Positions 34,322 through 41,138 of a stretch of DNA of 64,000 nucleotides are shown here, piece after piece. Location: positions 1,984,001-2,048,000 of the forward strand of contig NZ_CP022415.1 in NCBI RefSeq assembly GCF_002222635.1, given 5' to 3'. Position 1 is the first letter of the stretch. The number at the start of each line of letters is the position of its first letter. The position numbers and the translations under genes were made by a program. The notes under the pieces are model-generated. The model was not told the DNA's origin. It saw nothing but the letters and a program-made list of their open reading frames with translations, and ran no database searches. This DNA is from Pseudosulfitobacter pseudonitzschiae (GTDB lineage Bacteria > Pseudomonadota > Alphaproteobacteria > Rhodobacterales > Rhodobacteraceae).

Positions 34322-34448
34322 CTGAATCTTCTCCCTGTTTCCCACTTCATCCTGATGCAGGTGACCATCGTCTGGCAAGGTTGCCGTAAGGTCGCGTTGC
34401 AAATCCGGCGGACCCGTGCCAAAGCAGTCCAAAATGAAAGGTGCGCCC

Positions 34449-35171
34449 ATGATCCTCTACCCCGCAATCGACCTGAAAGACGGTCAGGCCGTGCGTCTGG
34501 TACACGGCGACATGGCGCAATCCACCGTGTTCAACGACGATCCGGCAGCGCAGGCGCGCGCCTTTGTCAATGCAGGTTGCACATGGTTGCATCTGGTCGA
34601 TCTGAACGGTGCCTTTGCCGGGCAACCCGTCAACGCAGCCCCCGTCGAGGCGATCCTTAGGGCATGCCCCGTCCCTGCCCAACTGGGCGGCGGTATCCGC
34701 GACATGGCCACCATCGAAAGCTGGCTGGACAAGGGGCTGGCGCGCGTCATTCTGGGCACGGTGGCGGTTGAAAATCCCGATCTGGTTCGCGAAGCCGCCC
34801 GCGCGTTTCCGGGACAGGTCGCTGTGGGCATCGACGCGCGCAATGGCCGTGTTGCGACCAAAGGCTGGGCCGAAGAAACCGACGTGATGGTGACCGATCT
34901 TGCCAAATCCTTTGAGGATGCAGGCGTTGCCGCGATCATCTACACCGACATCATGCGCGACGGCGCGATGGGTGGCCCCAACGTGGACGCCACTGCCGAT
35001 CTGGCCCGGGCCGTGTCGATCCCCGTGATCGCCAGCGGCGGTGTGTCGTCACTGGACGACCTGCAAGCACTCAAGGCCACGGGCGTCATCTCGGGCGCCA
35101 TCTCGGGCCGCGCGCTGTATGACGGTGCGATTGATCTGGCACAGGCGCTCAGGGCACTGGCCCAAGACTAG
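34449..35171 (+). CDS. hisA: 1-(5-phosphoribosyl)-5-[(5-phosphoribosylamino)methylideneamino]imidazole-4-carboxamide isomerase
   Basis: Histidine biosynthesis Amadori isomerase (ProFAR to PRFAR). 240-residue beta/alpha barrel. Catalytic Asp in YPAIDLKDG (Asp8 region) and the second Asp in IYTDIMRDG; phosphate-binding GGG(IRD) and ASGGVSS loops present. AAAGG stands before ATG 34449. Followed by hisF after 52 bp. Confidence 0.97.
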   Translation: MILYPAIDLKDGQAVRLVHGDMAQSTVFNDDPAAQARAFVNAGCTWLHLVDLNGAFAGQPVNAAPVEAILRACPVPAQLGGGIRDMATIESWLDKGLARVILGTVAVENPDLVREAARAFPGQVAVGIDARNGRVATKGWAEETDVMVTDLAKSFEDAGVAAIIYTDIMRDGAMGGPNVDATADLARAVSIPVIASGGVSSLDDLQALKATGVISGAISGRALYDGAIDLAQALRALAQD

Positions 35172-35223
35172 GCAGCGCGTCTGCGGGCTTGCCCCGTTGC
35201 TCGCGCGCGCCTATAGCAACCCC

Positions 35224-35985
35224 ATGCTTAAAACCCGCATCATCCCCTGCCTTGATGTCGCTGATGGCCGTGTGGTCAAGGGCGTCAATTTCGTTGATCT
35301 GGTGGACGCAGGCGATCCGGTCGATGCCGCACGCGCCTATGACGCCGCCGGCGCCGACGAGCTGTGCTTTCTCGACATCCATGCCACCCACGAGAATCGC
35401 GGCACCATGTTCGACGTGGTGCGCCGCACCGCCGAAGCCTGCTATATCCCGCTGACTGTTGGCGGCGGCGTGCGCACATCCGAAGACGTGCGCGACTTGC
35501 TGCTGGCAGGTGCCGACAAGGTCAGCTTCAATTCCGCCGCCGTGGCCGATCCCGACGTGCTGGCCCGCGCCGCCGACCGTTTCGGCAGCCAGTGCATCGT
35601 CTGCGCCATCGACGCCAAAACGGTTGAACCCGGCCGCTGGGAAATCTTCACCCACGGCGGGCGCAAACCCACAGGCATTGACGCGGTTGAATTCGCCATT
35701 ATGGCCGCTGCCAAAGGCGCCGGTGAAATCCTTCTGACCTCGATGGATCGTGATGGCACCAAACAGGGTTTCAACCTGCCCCTGACCCGCGCCATCGCCG
35801 ATGCCGTCACGGTTCCGGTGATCGCGTCGGGCGGTGTCGGCACGCTTGACCATCTGGTCGACGGCGTGCGCGAAGGCCACGCCTCTGCCGTGCTTGCTGC
35901 GTCGATTTTCCATTTCGGCACATATACAATCGCCGAGGCCAAAGCGCACATGGCCGCTGCCGGTCTGAACATGAGGCTGACATGA
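35224..35985 (+). CDS. hisF: Imidazole glycerol phosphate synthase, cyclase subunit
   Basis: 253-residue beta/alpha barrel that closes the imidazole ring using ammonia channelled from HisH. Catalytic Asp in [15 protein letters not shown] (Asp11) and in [12 protein letters not shown], with phosphate loops TVGGGVR and IASGGVGT. Overlaps hisE by 4 nt (ATGA). Confidence 0.98.
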   Translation: MLKTRIIPCLDVADGRVVKGVNFVDLVDAGDPVDAARAYDAAGADELCFLDIHATHENRGTMFDVVRRTAEACYIPLTVGGGVRTSEDVRDLLLAGADKVSFNSAAVADPDVLARAADRFGSQCIVCAIDAKTVEPGRWEIFTHGGRKPTGIDAVEFAIMAAAKGAGEILLTSMDRDGTKQGFNLPLTRAIADAVTVPVIASGGVGTLDHLVDGVREGHASAVLAASIFHFGTYTIAEAKAHMAAAGLNMRLT

Positions 35986-36290
35986 CCCTGAACGACCTCT
36001 ACGCCACGATCGTCGCCCGAAAATCTGCTGATCCTGCCAGCAGCTGGACTGCCCAGCTTCTGGCCAAAGGCCCGGAAAAATGCGCCGAAAAATTCGGGGA
36101 AGAGGCTGTAGAGGCCATCATCGAAGCCGTCCGCGACGACAAAGCCGCGCTGACCTGCGAAGCGGCAGACGTACTATATCATTTGCTGGTCATGCTCACC
36201 GCCCGCGACGTCCCGCTTGACGATGTGTTGGCCGAACTGGACCGTCGCCAGTCCCGTTCCGGCATCGAAGAAAAAGCCGCCCGCGATTGA
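35982..36290 (+). CDS. hisE: Phosphoribosyl-ATP pyrophosphatase
   Basis: 102-residue MazG-like helical protein hydrolysing PR-ATP to PR-AMP, the second step of histidine synthesis. Metal-binding acidic motif [14 protein letters not shown] and the [22 protein letters not shown] helices are typical. Encoded separately from HisI, as is usual in alphaproteobacteria. Coupled to hisF by a 4-nt overlap; last gene of this his block. Confidence 0.96.
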   Translation: MTLNDLYATIVARKSADPASSWTAQLLAKGPEKCAEKFGEEAVEAIIEAVRDDKAALTCEAADVLYHLLVMLTARDVPLDDVLAELDRRQSRSGIEEKAARD

Positions 36291-36306
36291 CGTGACACGC
36301 CAGGTC

Positions 36307-36362
36307 CTCTTTTGGCCCGAAATATCCCGGGGGAGTCGCGCAAACGACGGGGCAGAGCCCCG
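36307..36362. repeat. Rhodobacteraceae intergenic repeat-like element
   Basis: The stretch TCTTTTGGCCCGAAATATCC, a run of G, then two hairpins GTCG-CGCAAA-CGAC (36335-36348) and CGGGGC-AGA-GCCCCG (36348-36362) resembles a family of intergenic elements I recall as common 3' of genes in Roseobacter-group genomes. Only one copy is in this window, so the repetitive nature rests on memory. Confidence 0.45.
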
Positions 36363-36373
36363 AAATTCCGCAA

Positions 36374-36841
36374 TCACAGCTTGGAGCTGATGATTCCCGT
36401 CGCAAACCCGCCCTTGCGCAATTCACCGAACAAGCGCTGGTATTCGATCTTGGGGCACCGGTTCTGGATCACCGTGATCCCCCGCGCTTCAGCCTTGGCG
36501 GCAGCTTCGGCGTGTTCCACTCCGATCTGCATCCAGACAGTGCGCAGGTCCGGATACACCTCTAGCGCTTCGTCCACGATGGCAGGCACGGCTTCGGATT
36601 TGCGAAAAATATCGACCATATCCACCGGCGCATCAACCTGCGACAGCTTGGCCACGATTCGCTGGCCGAACAGCATCTGCCCTTCCGCCCCCGGATTCAC
36701 CCCGATCACGCGATAGCCCCGCAGTGACAGATAGCGGGCCACATAGTGGCTGGGCCGCACCGGATTGGTCGACACACCCACAACCGCGATCACCCGCGTG
36801 CGCTGCAACACGTTTTTCAGCAGATCATCCGAATAATGCAT
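36374..36841 (-). CDS. CoA-binding (YccU-type) protein
   Basis: 155-residue single Rossmann-fold protein of the CoA-binding domain family. VIAVVGVSTNPVRPSHYVARYL and YRVIGVNPGAEG are the nucleotide-binding segments, and VWMQIGVEHAEAAAKAEARG the last helix. ATG 36841 has AAGGAG 6 nt upstream; a GTG two codons earlier would lie on the ribosome-binding site. Probable small CoA-responsive or acyl-CoA-linked protein; exact role unknown. A terminator and predicted small RNA lie in its leader (36884-36980). Confidence 0.88.
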   Translation of the reverse strand: MHYSDDLLKNVLQRTRVIAVVGVSTNPVRPSHYVARYLSLRGYRVIGVNPGAEGQMLFGQRIVAKLSQVDAPVDMVDIFRKSEAVPAIVDEALEVYPDLRTVWMQIGVEHAEAAAKAEARGITVIQNRCPKIEYQRLFGELRKGGFATGIISSKL

Positions 36842-36883
36842 AGCCACTCCTTGTTTGCATTTTCCTACACCGGTTCAGGACAT

Positions 36884-36980
36884 AAAAAAAGCGCCCCAAA
36901 GCCGTTTGGCATGGGGCGCAAGGTATGGAACGAGGGACAGTGCTTGGGGCATCAGGAGTTCCGGACCTGCTGCCTATGAC
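36884..36980 (-). ncRNA. Predicted terminated small RNA or attenuator upstream of the CoA-binding gene
   Basis: The minus strand carries an extended -10 (TGATATTAT, 36987-36995), then a hairpin (CTTGGGG near 36980-36986 with CCCCAAG at 36943-36949, loop containing GCAGCAGGTCCGGAACTCCTG), then a strong terminator (GCGCCCCA 36912-36919 with TGGGGCGC 36891-36898) and seven T at 36884-36890. Predicted RNA about 95-100 nt. The loop recalls SRP RNA (AGGTCCGGAA) but lacks the GGAAGCAGCC continuation, so I do not call it ffs. It ends 43 nt before the CoA-binding start, so it may be a free sRNA or an attenuator. Confidence 0.6.
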
Positions 36981-37086
36981 CCCAAGATAATATCATCTTT
37001 CGGGTTATGAAGACCTTGTCGCAATTGTGTGAACGAAACGTAAAACCTTGGGCTGAAATTCGCTCAAAACCGCGCTAGAAACCGGT

Positions 37087-37383
37087 TCAGTCAAAGATGT
37101 CTTCAACCACATCAAAAACTTCTTCGATCAGATTTTTGAACCCGAATGCTTTTTTGCGTTTGATTTTACGCGGTTTTTTCAACTTCACCGGTTGTTGCCC
37201 CATCACTGGATGCGGCTTATGCGCGACGCTCTCGCGCGCGTGATGATCCGTGCGCAGCATCTTGAGATTGTGCAAGGGCGCGCCGCATTGCACGCAAGTC
37301 AGCTCATGTCGCGTCCGGTCCAGAACCAGCGCGGCCCGCGTCCCGCAATAACAGCAGGTCGCAATCTTGGTCGGATAACTCAT
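37087..37383 (-). CDS. Small zinc-ribbon protein
   Basis: 98 residues. An N-terminal zinc ribbon uses two Cys pairs (Cys10-x2-Cys13 and Cys30-x2-Cys33); a Lys/Arg-rich middle (about 66-80, KKPRKIKRKKAFGFK) is followed by an acidic amphipathic tail (NLIEEVFDVVEDIFD). The layout suggests a nucleic-acid-associated or adaptor protein. I recall similar proteins in Rhodobacteraceae without known function. It follows rlmB by 14 nt on the same strand and is probably co-transcribed with it. Confidence 0.8.
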   Translation of the reverse strand: MSYPTKIATCCYCGTRAALVLDRTRHELTCVQCGAPLHNLKMLRTDHHARESVAHKPHPVMGQQPVKLKKPRKIKRKKAFGFKNLIEEVFDVVEDIFD

Positions 37384-37397
37384 GAAGAAGCCCTTGG

Positions 37398-38183
37398 TCA
37401 GCTACGTGCCTTCGTGGCATATAGGGCCAAAGCCGCAGCATTCGAGACGTTGAGCGAGCCAAACCCGCCACTTGCGTCAATGCGTACCAGCGCGTCACAG
37501 GTCTCTTTGGTCTTTTCCCGCAGTCCCGGCCCCTCGGCGCCCAGCACCAACGCCACAGGCTCGCTTGTGCGCCCTGCCACAGCCGCTTCGATGGTCTGCT
37601 CGGCCTCGCCATCCAGTCCCAACACAAGATAGCCCATATCTTGCAATTCGGTGATCGCGTCAGCCAGATTGCGCACCCGCAAATAGGGCTGGCGTTCCAG
37701 CGCACCGCTGGCGGTTTTGGCCAGCGCACCTGTTTCGGGGGCCGAATGGTGGCGTGTGCCGATCACTGCCGACGCGCCCAGCACTTCGGCAGACCGCAGG
37801 ATCGCGCCCACATTGTGCGGGTCGGTCACACGGTCCAGCAGAATTACCCGCGGCACTTCTGCGCCAATCGCCACATCGGCCAGCCTGCCCCACTCCAGCG
37901 GCTTGACCTCCATCGCGGCCCCTTGATGCACCGATCCGGGGTCCAGCGGCGCGCTAAAGCTGCGCGGATCGACAATCTCGGGTTCGATACCGGCCTCTGC
38001 GATCGCCTCGGCCAGTTTGTTGTGCGCGTTCAACGTCACGATCAGGCGCAGCTTTTCGCGTTTGGGGTTCACCAGCGCATCACGCACCGCATGCAGACCA
38101 AACAGCCAGACGGTGGTGGCCGCCTCGACCTTTTTGGCCTGTTCCTTGGCCACGACCCACTTGGGTTTTTTCACTTTATTCAT
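37398..38183 (-). CDS. rlmB: 23S rRNA (guanosine-2'-O-)-methyltransferase RlmB (TrmH family)
   Basis: SPOUT methyltransferase for G2251 of 23S rRNA. 261 residues: basic N-terminal tail (NKVKKPKWVVAKEQAKK), substrate-binding domain (WLFGLHAVRDALVNP), then the knotted SPOUT domain with motif 1 DPHNVGAILRSAEVLGA, motif 2 LVLGAEGPGL and motif 3 SLNVSNAAALALY. ATG 38183 chosen since the longer frame upstream is antisense to tRNA-Tyr. Divergent from tRNA-Tyr. Confidence 0.95.
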   Translation of the reverse strand: MNKVKKPKWVVAKEQAKKVEAATTVWLFGLHAVRDALVNPKREKLRLIVTLNAHNKLAEAIAEAGIEPEIVDPRSFSAPLDPGSVHQGAAMEVKPLEWGRLADVAIGAEVPRVILLDRVTDPHNVGAILRSAEVLGASAVIGTRHHSAPETGALAKTASGALERQPYLRVRNLADAITELQDMGYLVLGLDGEAEQTIEAAVAGRTSEPVALVLGAEGPGLREKTKETCDALVRIDASGGFGSLNVSNAAALALYATKARS

Positions 38184-38267
38184 CGCTGAACCTCGTCTTT
38201 GATGCGCGCCGCACGAAGACAATGTTCGCGCCTGTGCCTTAACCCGGGCAAAAGGCCAAATTCTGCC

Positions 38268-38296
38268 TTGACGCCCTTCTGGACCGCTTGTAATCA
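38268..38296 (+). promoter_or_regulatory. Promoter of tRNA-Tyr
   Basis: TTGACG (38268-38273), 17-bp spacer, TAATCA (38291-38296), 37 nt before the tRNA. Confidence 0.6.
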
Positions 38297-38333
38297 CGCC
38301 CCCACGCCCAGCGCAATGCGCATGGGCTAAAGT

Positions 38334-38417
38334 GGGCGACAGGCCGCAAGGTGTGGCAGGGGACTGTAACTCCCTCGCGGAGACGCACGCCTGGTTCGAT
38401 TCCAGGGTCGCCCACCA
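38334..38417 (+). tRNA. tRNA-Tyr (GTA)
   Basis: Acceptor GGGCGAC pairs perfectly with GTCGCCC; discriminator A and CCA encoded. D-stem GCC/GGC, anticodon stem GGGGA/TCCCT with loop CTGTAAC (anticodon GTA), a long variable arm (CGCGGAGACGCACG) as in class II tRNAs, and T-arm CCTGG-TTCGATT-CCAGG. Position 8 reads A rather than the near-universal T. The rest of 38418-38625 holds nothing I can name. Confidence 0.88.
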
Positions 38418-38625
38418 CTTTATCTCTTTATCACCCGACGGCATTCCGCTTTTCCAGCGTGCCGATATGGCAGCACGCTGCGCGTTCTGGTGAAATGCGC
38501 CAGCGCCCCGAAACGGGTTTTCGCAGCGTTCTGAAAATTCGCCAGTTGCGAGGTTCCGCGCCGTCAATGTCCGAACACGCAGCGCACCGTCTGCGGTCGA
38601 ACCGGCAACCTGCTAGAGCGCACCA

Positions 38626-39051
38626 TCAGTGGGGCGGGTTCCGGCTCGATTGTGCCGCTTGCACGTCATCGGGCCACGTGGACCGGATAAAGGCCAGCAC
38701 CTCCCAGATTTCGTCGTCGGACATTACCCCGTCAAATCCGGGCATCCCGCTGTTGAAATCCGTGATGCCACGCGCCGCCAATGTGCCCTTGCCGCCCAGT
38801 TTGGTGTATTCGAACAACAGCGCATTGTCGTGGTGCCAGGTATGACCCGTTGCATCATGTGGCGGTGCGGGCAGCACGCCATTTTCGTCGGGGGTCCGCC
38901 ATTCAGCTTGCCCCTCGAGGTTGGCCCCGTGGCATGATGCGCAATGCTCTGTATAAAGCAAGCGACCCGTCGCCGTATCGCGGCCTTCCAGTTTGTGGCC
39001 TGCCACAGTCACAGTGGCCGAAAACATCAGGACAGCAATACACCACCTCAT
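38626..39051 (-). CDS. Periplasmic c-type cytochrome
   Basis: 141 residues from ATG 39051. Signal peptide of about 18 residues (MRWCIAVLMFSATVTVAG), one haem-binding motif CASCH at 37-41, and a likely axial Met in NSGMPGF. Class I monohaem cytochrome. The ATG overlaps the multicopper oxidase stop by 4 nt, so the two are translated together; the cytochrome probably passes electrons to or from the oxidase or its partner. Confidence 0.92.
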   Translation of the reverse strand: MRWCIAVLMFSATVTVAGHKLEGRDTATGRLLYTEHCASCHGANLEGQAEWRTPDENGVLPAPPHDATGHTWHHDNALLFEYTKLGGKGTLAARGITDFNSGMPGFDGVMSDDEIWEVLAFIRSTWPDDVQAAQSSRNPPH

Positions 39052-40346
39052 GCCACGTTCACCCAAGTACGCATGCCCCCCACCGCGTGACTGAGCATGT
39101 GGCAGTGCAGCAACCAGCGTCCGGGATTGTCAAAGACGCAGATGATATCGCGGCTTTCGCCAGCGTGAACCAGCGTCGTATCGCGCAGATCACCCAAGGT
39201 ACCGTCCTTATCGGTCTCGTAGAAATGGTGGCCATGCAGGTGGATGCCGTGCGGAAAGGCTGTGTCGTTCACCAGCGTGATGCGGGCAGTCTCGCCGCGG
39301 CGGAATGACCCGAACGGATCGGCCTGCAGGTCGGAAGTGTTGTTGAACGACCAGATGTTGTCGCCCTGATGCCTGCCACCCATCGCGCCCCCCATCATCG
39401 TCAGGGTCAGGTGCTGTGCGGGCTTGTCGGGTGTCGGCAGATCGGGCGGTGCAAGCGACTTGATCGATGTTGCGTGTCGCGTTGTATTGCTGCCATCCAC
39501 GATCAGCTCAGCCAGACGGTAGGCGCCTTGTCGGGTTACCATATCAAAGCCCACAGGCCCCTTAACATCCACGATCAGATCGGCCCGCTGCGCCGGAGCC
39601 AGTTCCAGATCGCCAAGCGCCCGTGGTGCGGACAGGGCCATACCGTCCAACGCCACGACCGCTCCGCTGACGCCACTGACCGCAACCGGAAAGATGCGGT
39701 TCGTTGCGGCGTTGATCAGGCGCAGCCGGATGCGATCACCCGTGCTGACACGTTCTTGGGATAGAAAAGCGCGGGCAAAGTTGCCCATATAACCGCCATG
39801 CGCCACGCTGTGCATGTCGGCAAAGGCATCCAGCAACTGACCGGTCTCGTCCAGTTGCCAGTCCGACAGTAGCACAGTGATGTCATGATCGACGTCCGGA
39901 GGCACGTCGTCCTCGACGATCAGCGGCCCCATCATGCCCCGCGCGACCTGCTCGTATGAGATATAGTGCGAATGATACCAATAGGTTCCCGCATCAGGCG
40001 GCACAAAGCTGTAGGTCATGGTATCGCCCGGCTCGATAAGCTCTTGGGTTAGCATCGGCACGCCGTCCATCATGTTCTCCAGCCGGATACCGTGCCAATG
40101 CACCGCCGTGCCTTCGTCCAGCGCATTGTGCACATCAATCGCGATCCGCGCATCGCGGCGCAGTCTCAGTTCCGGCCCCGGCATCGACCCGTTAAAGCCC
40201 AGCATGGCGGTCGCGCCCTCGCCCTGTGGCAAAATTTGGCGGGTCACCTGTTGAGCCTTCAGGTGCAGGGCGTTTTGCGCCGCGAACCCGCGCACAGGCA
40301 GCAGGGAAACGGCAGAGACAGAGGCCAGGAAAGTTCGTCGGTTCAT
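39048..40346 (-). CDS. Multicopper oxidase (Tat-exported)
   Basis: 432 residues. N-terminal twin-arginine motif NRRTFLAS with a hydrophobic stretch to about residue 22, so folded export with copper is likely. Copper ligands: HWHG at 83-86, HSH at 125-127, HGIHLHGHH (type 1/3) and HCHMLSHAVGGM at the C-terminus with the axial Met. Related proteins oxidise cuprous ion or phenolics; with a cytochrome c partner and no nitrite-reductase features, copper detoxification or an electron-transfer role is most likely. Confidence 0.92.
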   Translation of the reverse strand: MNRRTFLASVSAVSLLPVRGFAAQNALHLKAQQVTRQILPQGEGATAMLGFNGSMPGPELRLRRDARIAIDVHNALDEGTAVHWHGIRLENMMDGVPMLTQELIEPGDTMTYSFVPPDAGTYWYHSHYISYEQVARGMMGPLIVEDDVPPDVDHDITVLLSDWQLDETGQLLDAFADMHSVAHGGYMGNFARAFLSQERVSTGDRIRLRLINAATNRIFPVAVSGVSGAVVALDGMALSAPRALGDLELAPAQRADLIVDVKGPVGFDMVTRQGAYRLAELIVDGSNTTRHATSIKSLAPPDLPTPDKPAQHLTLTMMGGAMGGRHQGDNIWSFNNTSDLQADPFGSFRRGETARITLVNDTAFPHGIHLHGHHFYETDKDGTLGDLRDTTLVHAGESRDIICVFDNPGRWLLHCHMLSHAVGGMRTWVNVA

Positions 40347-40489
40347 ATGCAACCTTATGTTGGCATAGCCAGACAGATTATCAGAATGGCGGATTGCGTT
40401 CAGCACCGGCTACACCCTCCAGCAAGGGGAAGGTCAAACGATTTAAGATCACAGCTTTGCGAGGAAGGTGCTTTCCGAGACGCCCCCTC

Positions 40490-40876
40490 TCAAGCCCAGA
40501 GCGTCCAGCCCCAAGCCATCGCCAGATAGGTCAGCTGGTGCAGCGCCTGATCGGTGCCCATCGCCCGCCAGTATCCACCGTCTTGCGGGGTGTGGCAGGT
40601 TCGGTCCGACCAGCACCCCTTGGCCCAATCAATGTGGTAATGTGCGACCCATTCAATCGCCACAAGCGCCAGTATCAGCGGAAGCGATACGCCGACGATC
40701 AACAGCACCAGCGCCGACAACAGCGCATGAACGCCCGCGTGTTGCGCCCGCCCCATATGCGCATAGCGCCCGCGATCGGACAGCATACGCGGTGTCTGCA
40801 AAAAGAAATCAGCAAACATATGCTTGATCTGAAACAGAAAAAGCAGGATCAGCAAGGATGTCATCGTGGCGGTCAA
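40490..40876 (-). CDS. DUF3307 membrane protein
   Basis: 128 residues with three to four hydrophobic segments. The family start FQIKHMFADFFLQT is at about 15-28, followed by HAGVHALLSALVLLIVG and an IEWVAHYHIDWAK segment, with several membrane-embedded His. The start is probably TTG 40876 (AGGAGA upstream); ATG 40864, four codons later, is an alternative. Function unknown. Confidence 0.85.
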   Translation of the reverse strand: MTATMTSLLILLFLFQIKHMFADFFLQTPRMLSDRGRYAHMGRAQHAGVHALLSALVLLIVGVSLPLILALVAIEWVAHYHIDWAKGCWSDRTCHTPQDGGYWRAMGTDQALHQLTYLAMAWGWTLWA

Positions 40877-41138
40877 AGGGCCGTCTTCTCCTGTGTTGTG
40901 CCAAGACTAGAGGCTGGATTCCCTTTCGTCCATCATTGTGGCATCCCAATGATTATGAGGCGACCAAGCCTGCACAATTCCCATTGCCCGACGCGCGCGC
41001 TGCTTGCTAAGTTAACGCCATTAAACGCTGGCGCCCAATCGGGCCCTTGCCCGATGACAATGTCTGGACAGACCCATAGAACGCAGCATTTTCAGCTTTA
41101 TCTTCAAGCATTCCAAACGCGACCAACTGATCCTGCTG

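Noticed and set aside
36884-36986. Signal recognition particle RNA (ffs)
   Set aside because: The AGGTCCGGAA stretch is present but the invariant GGAAGCAGCC continuation is missing.
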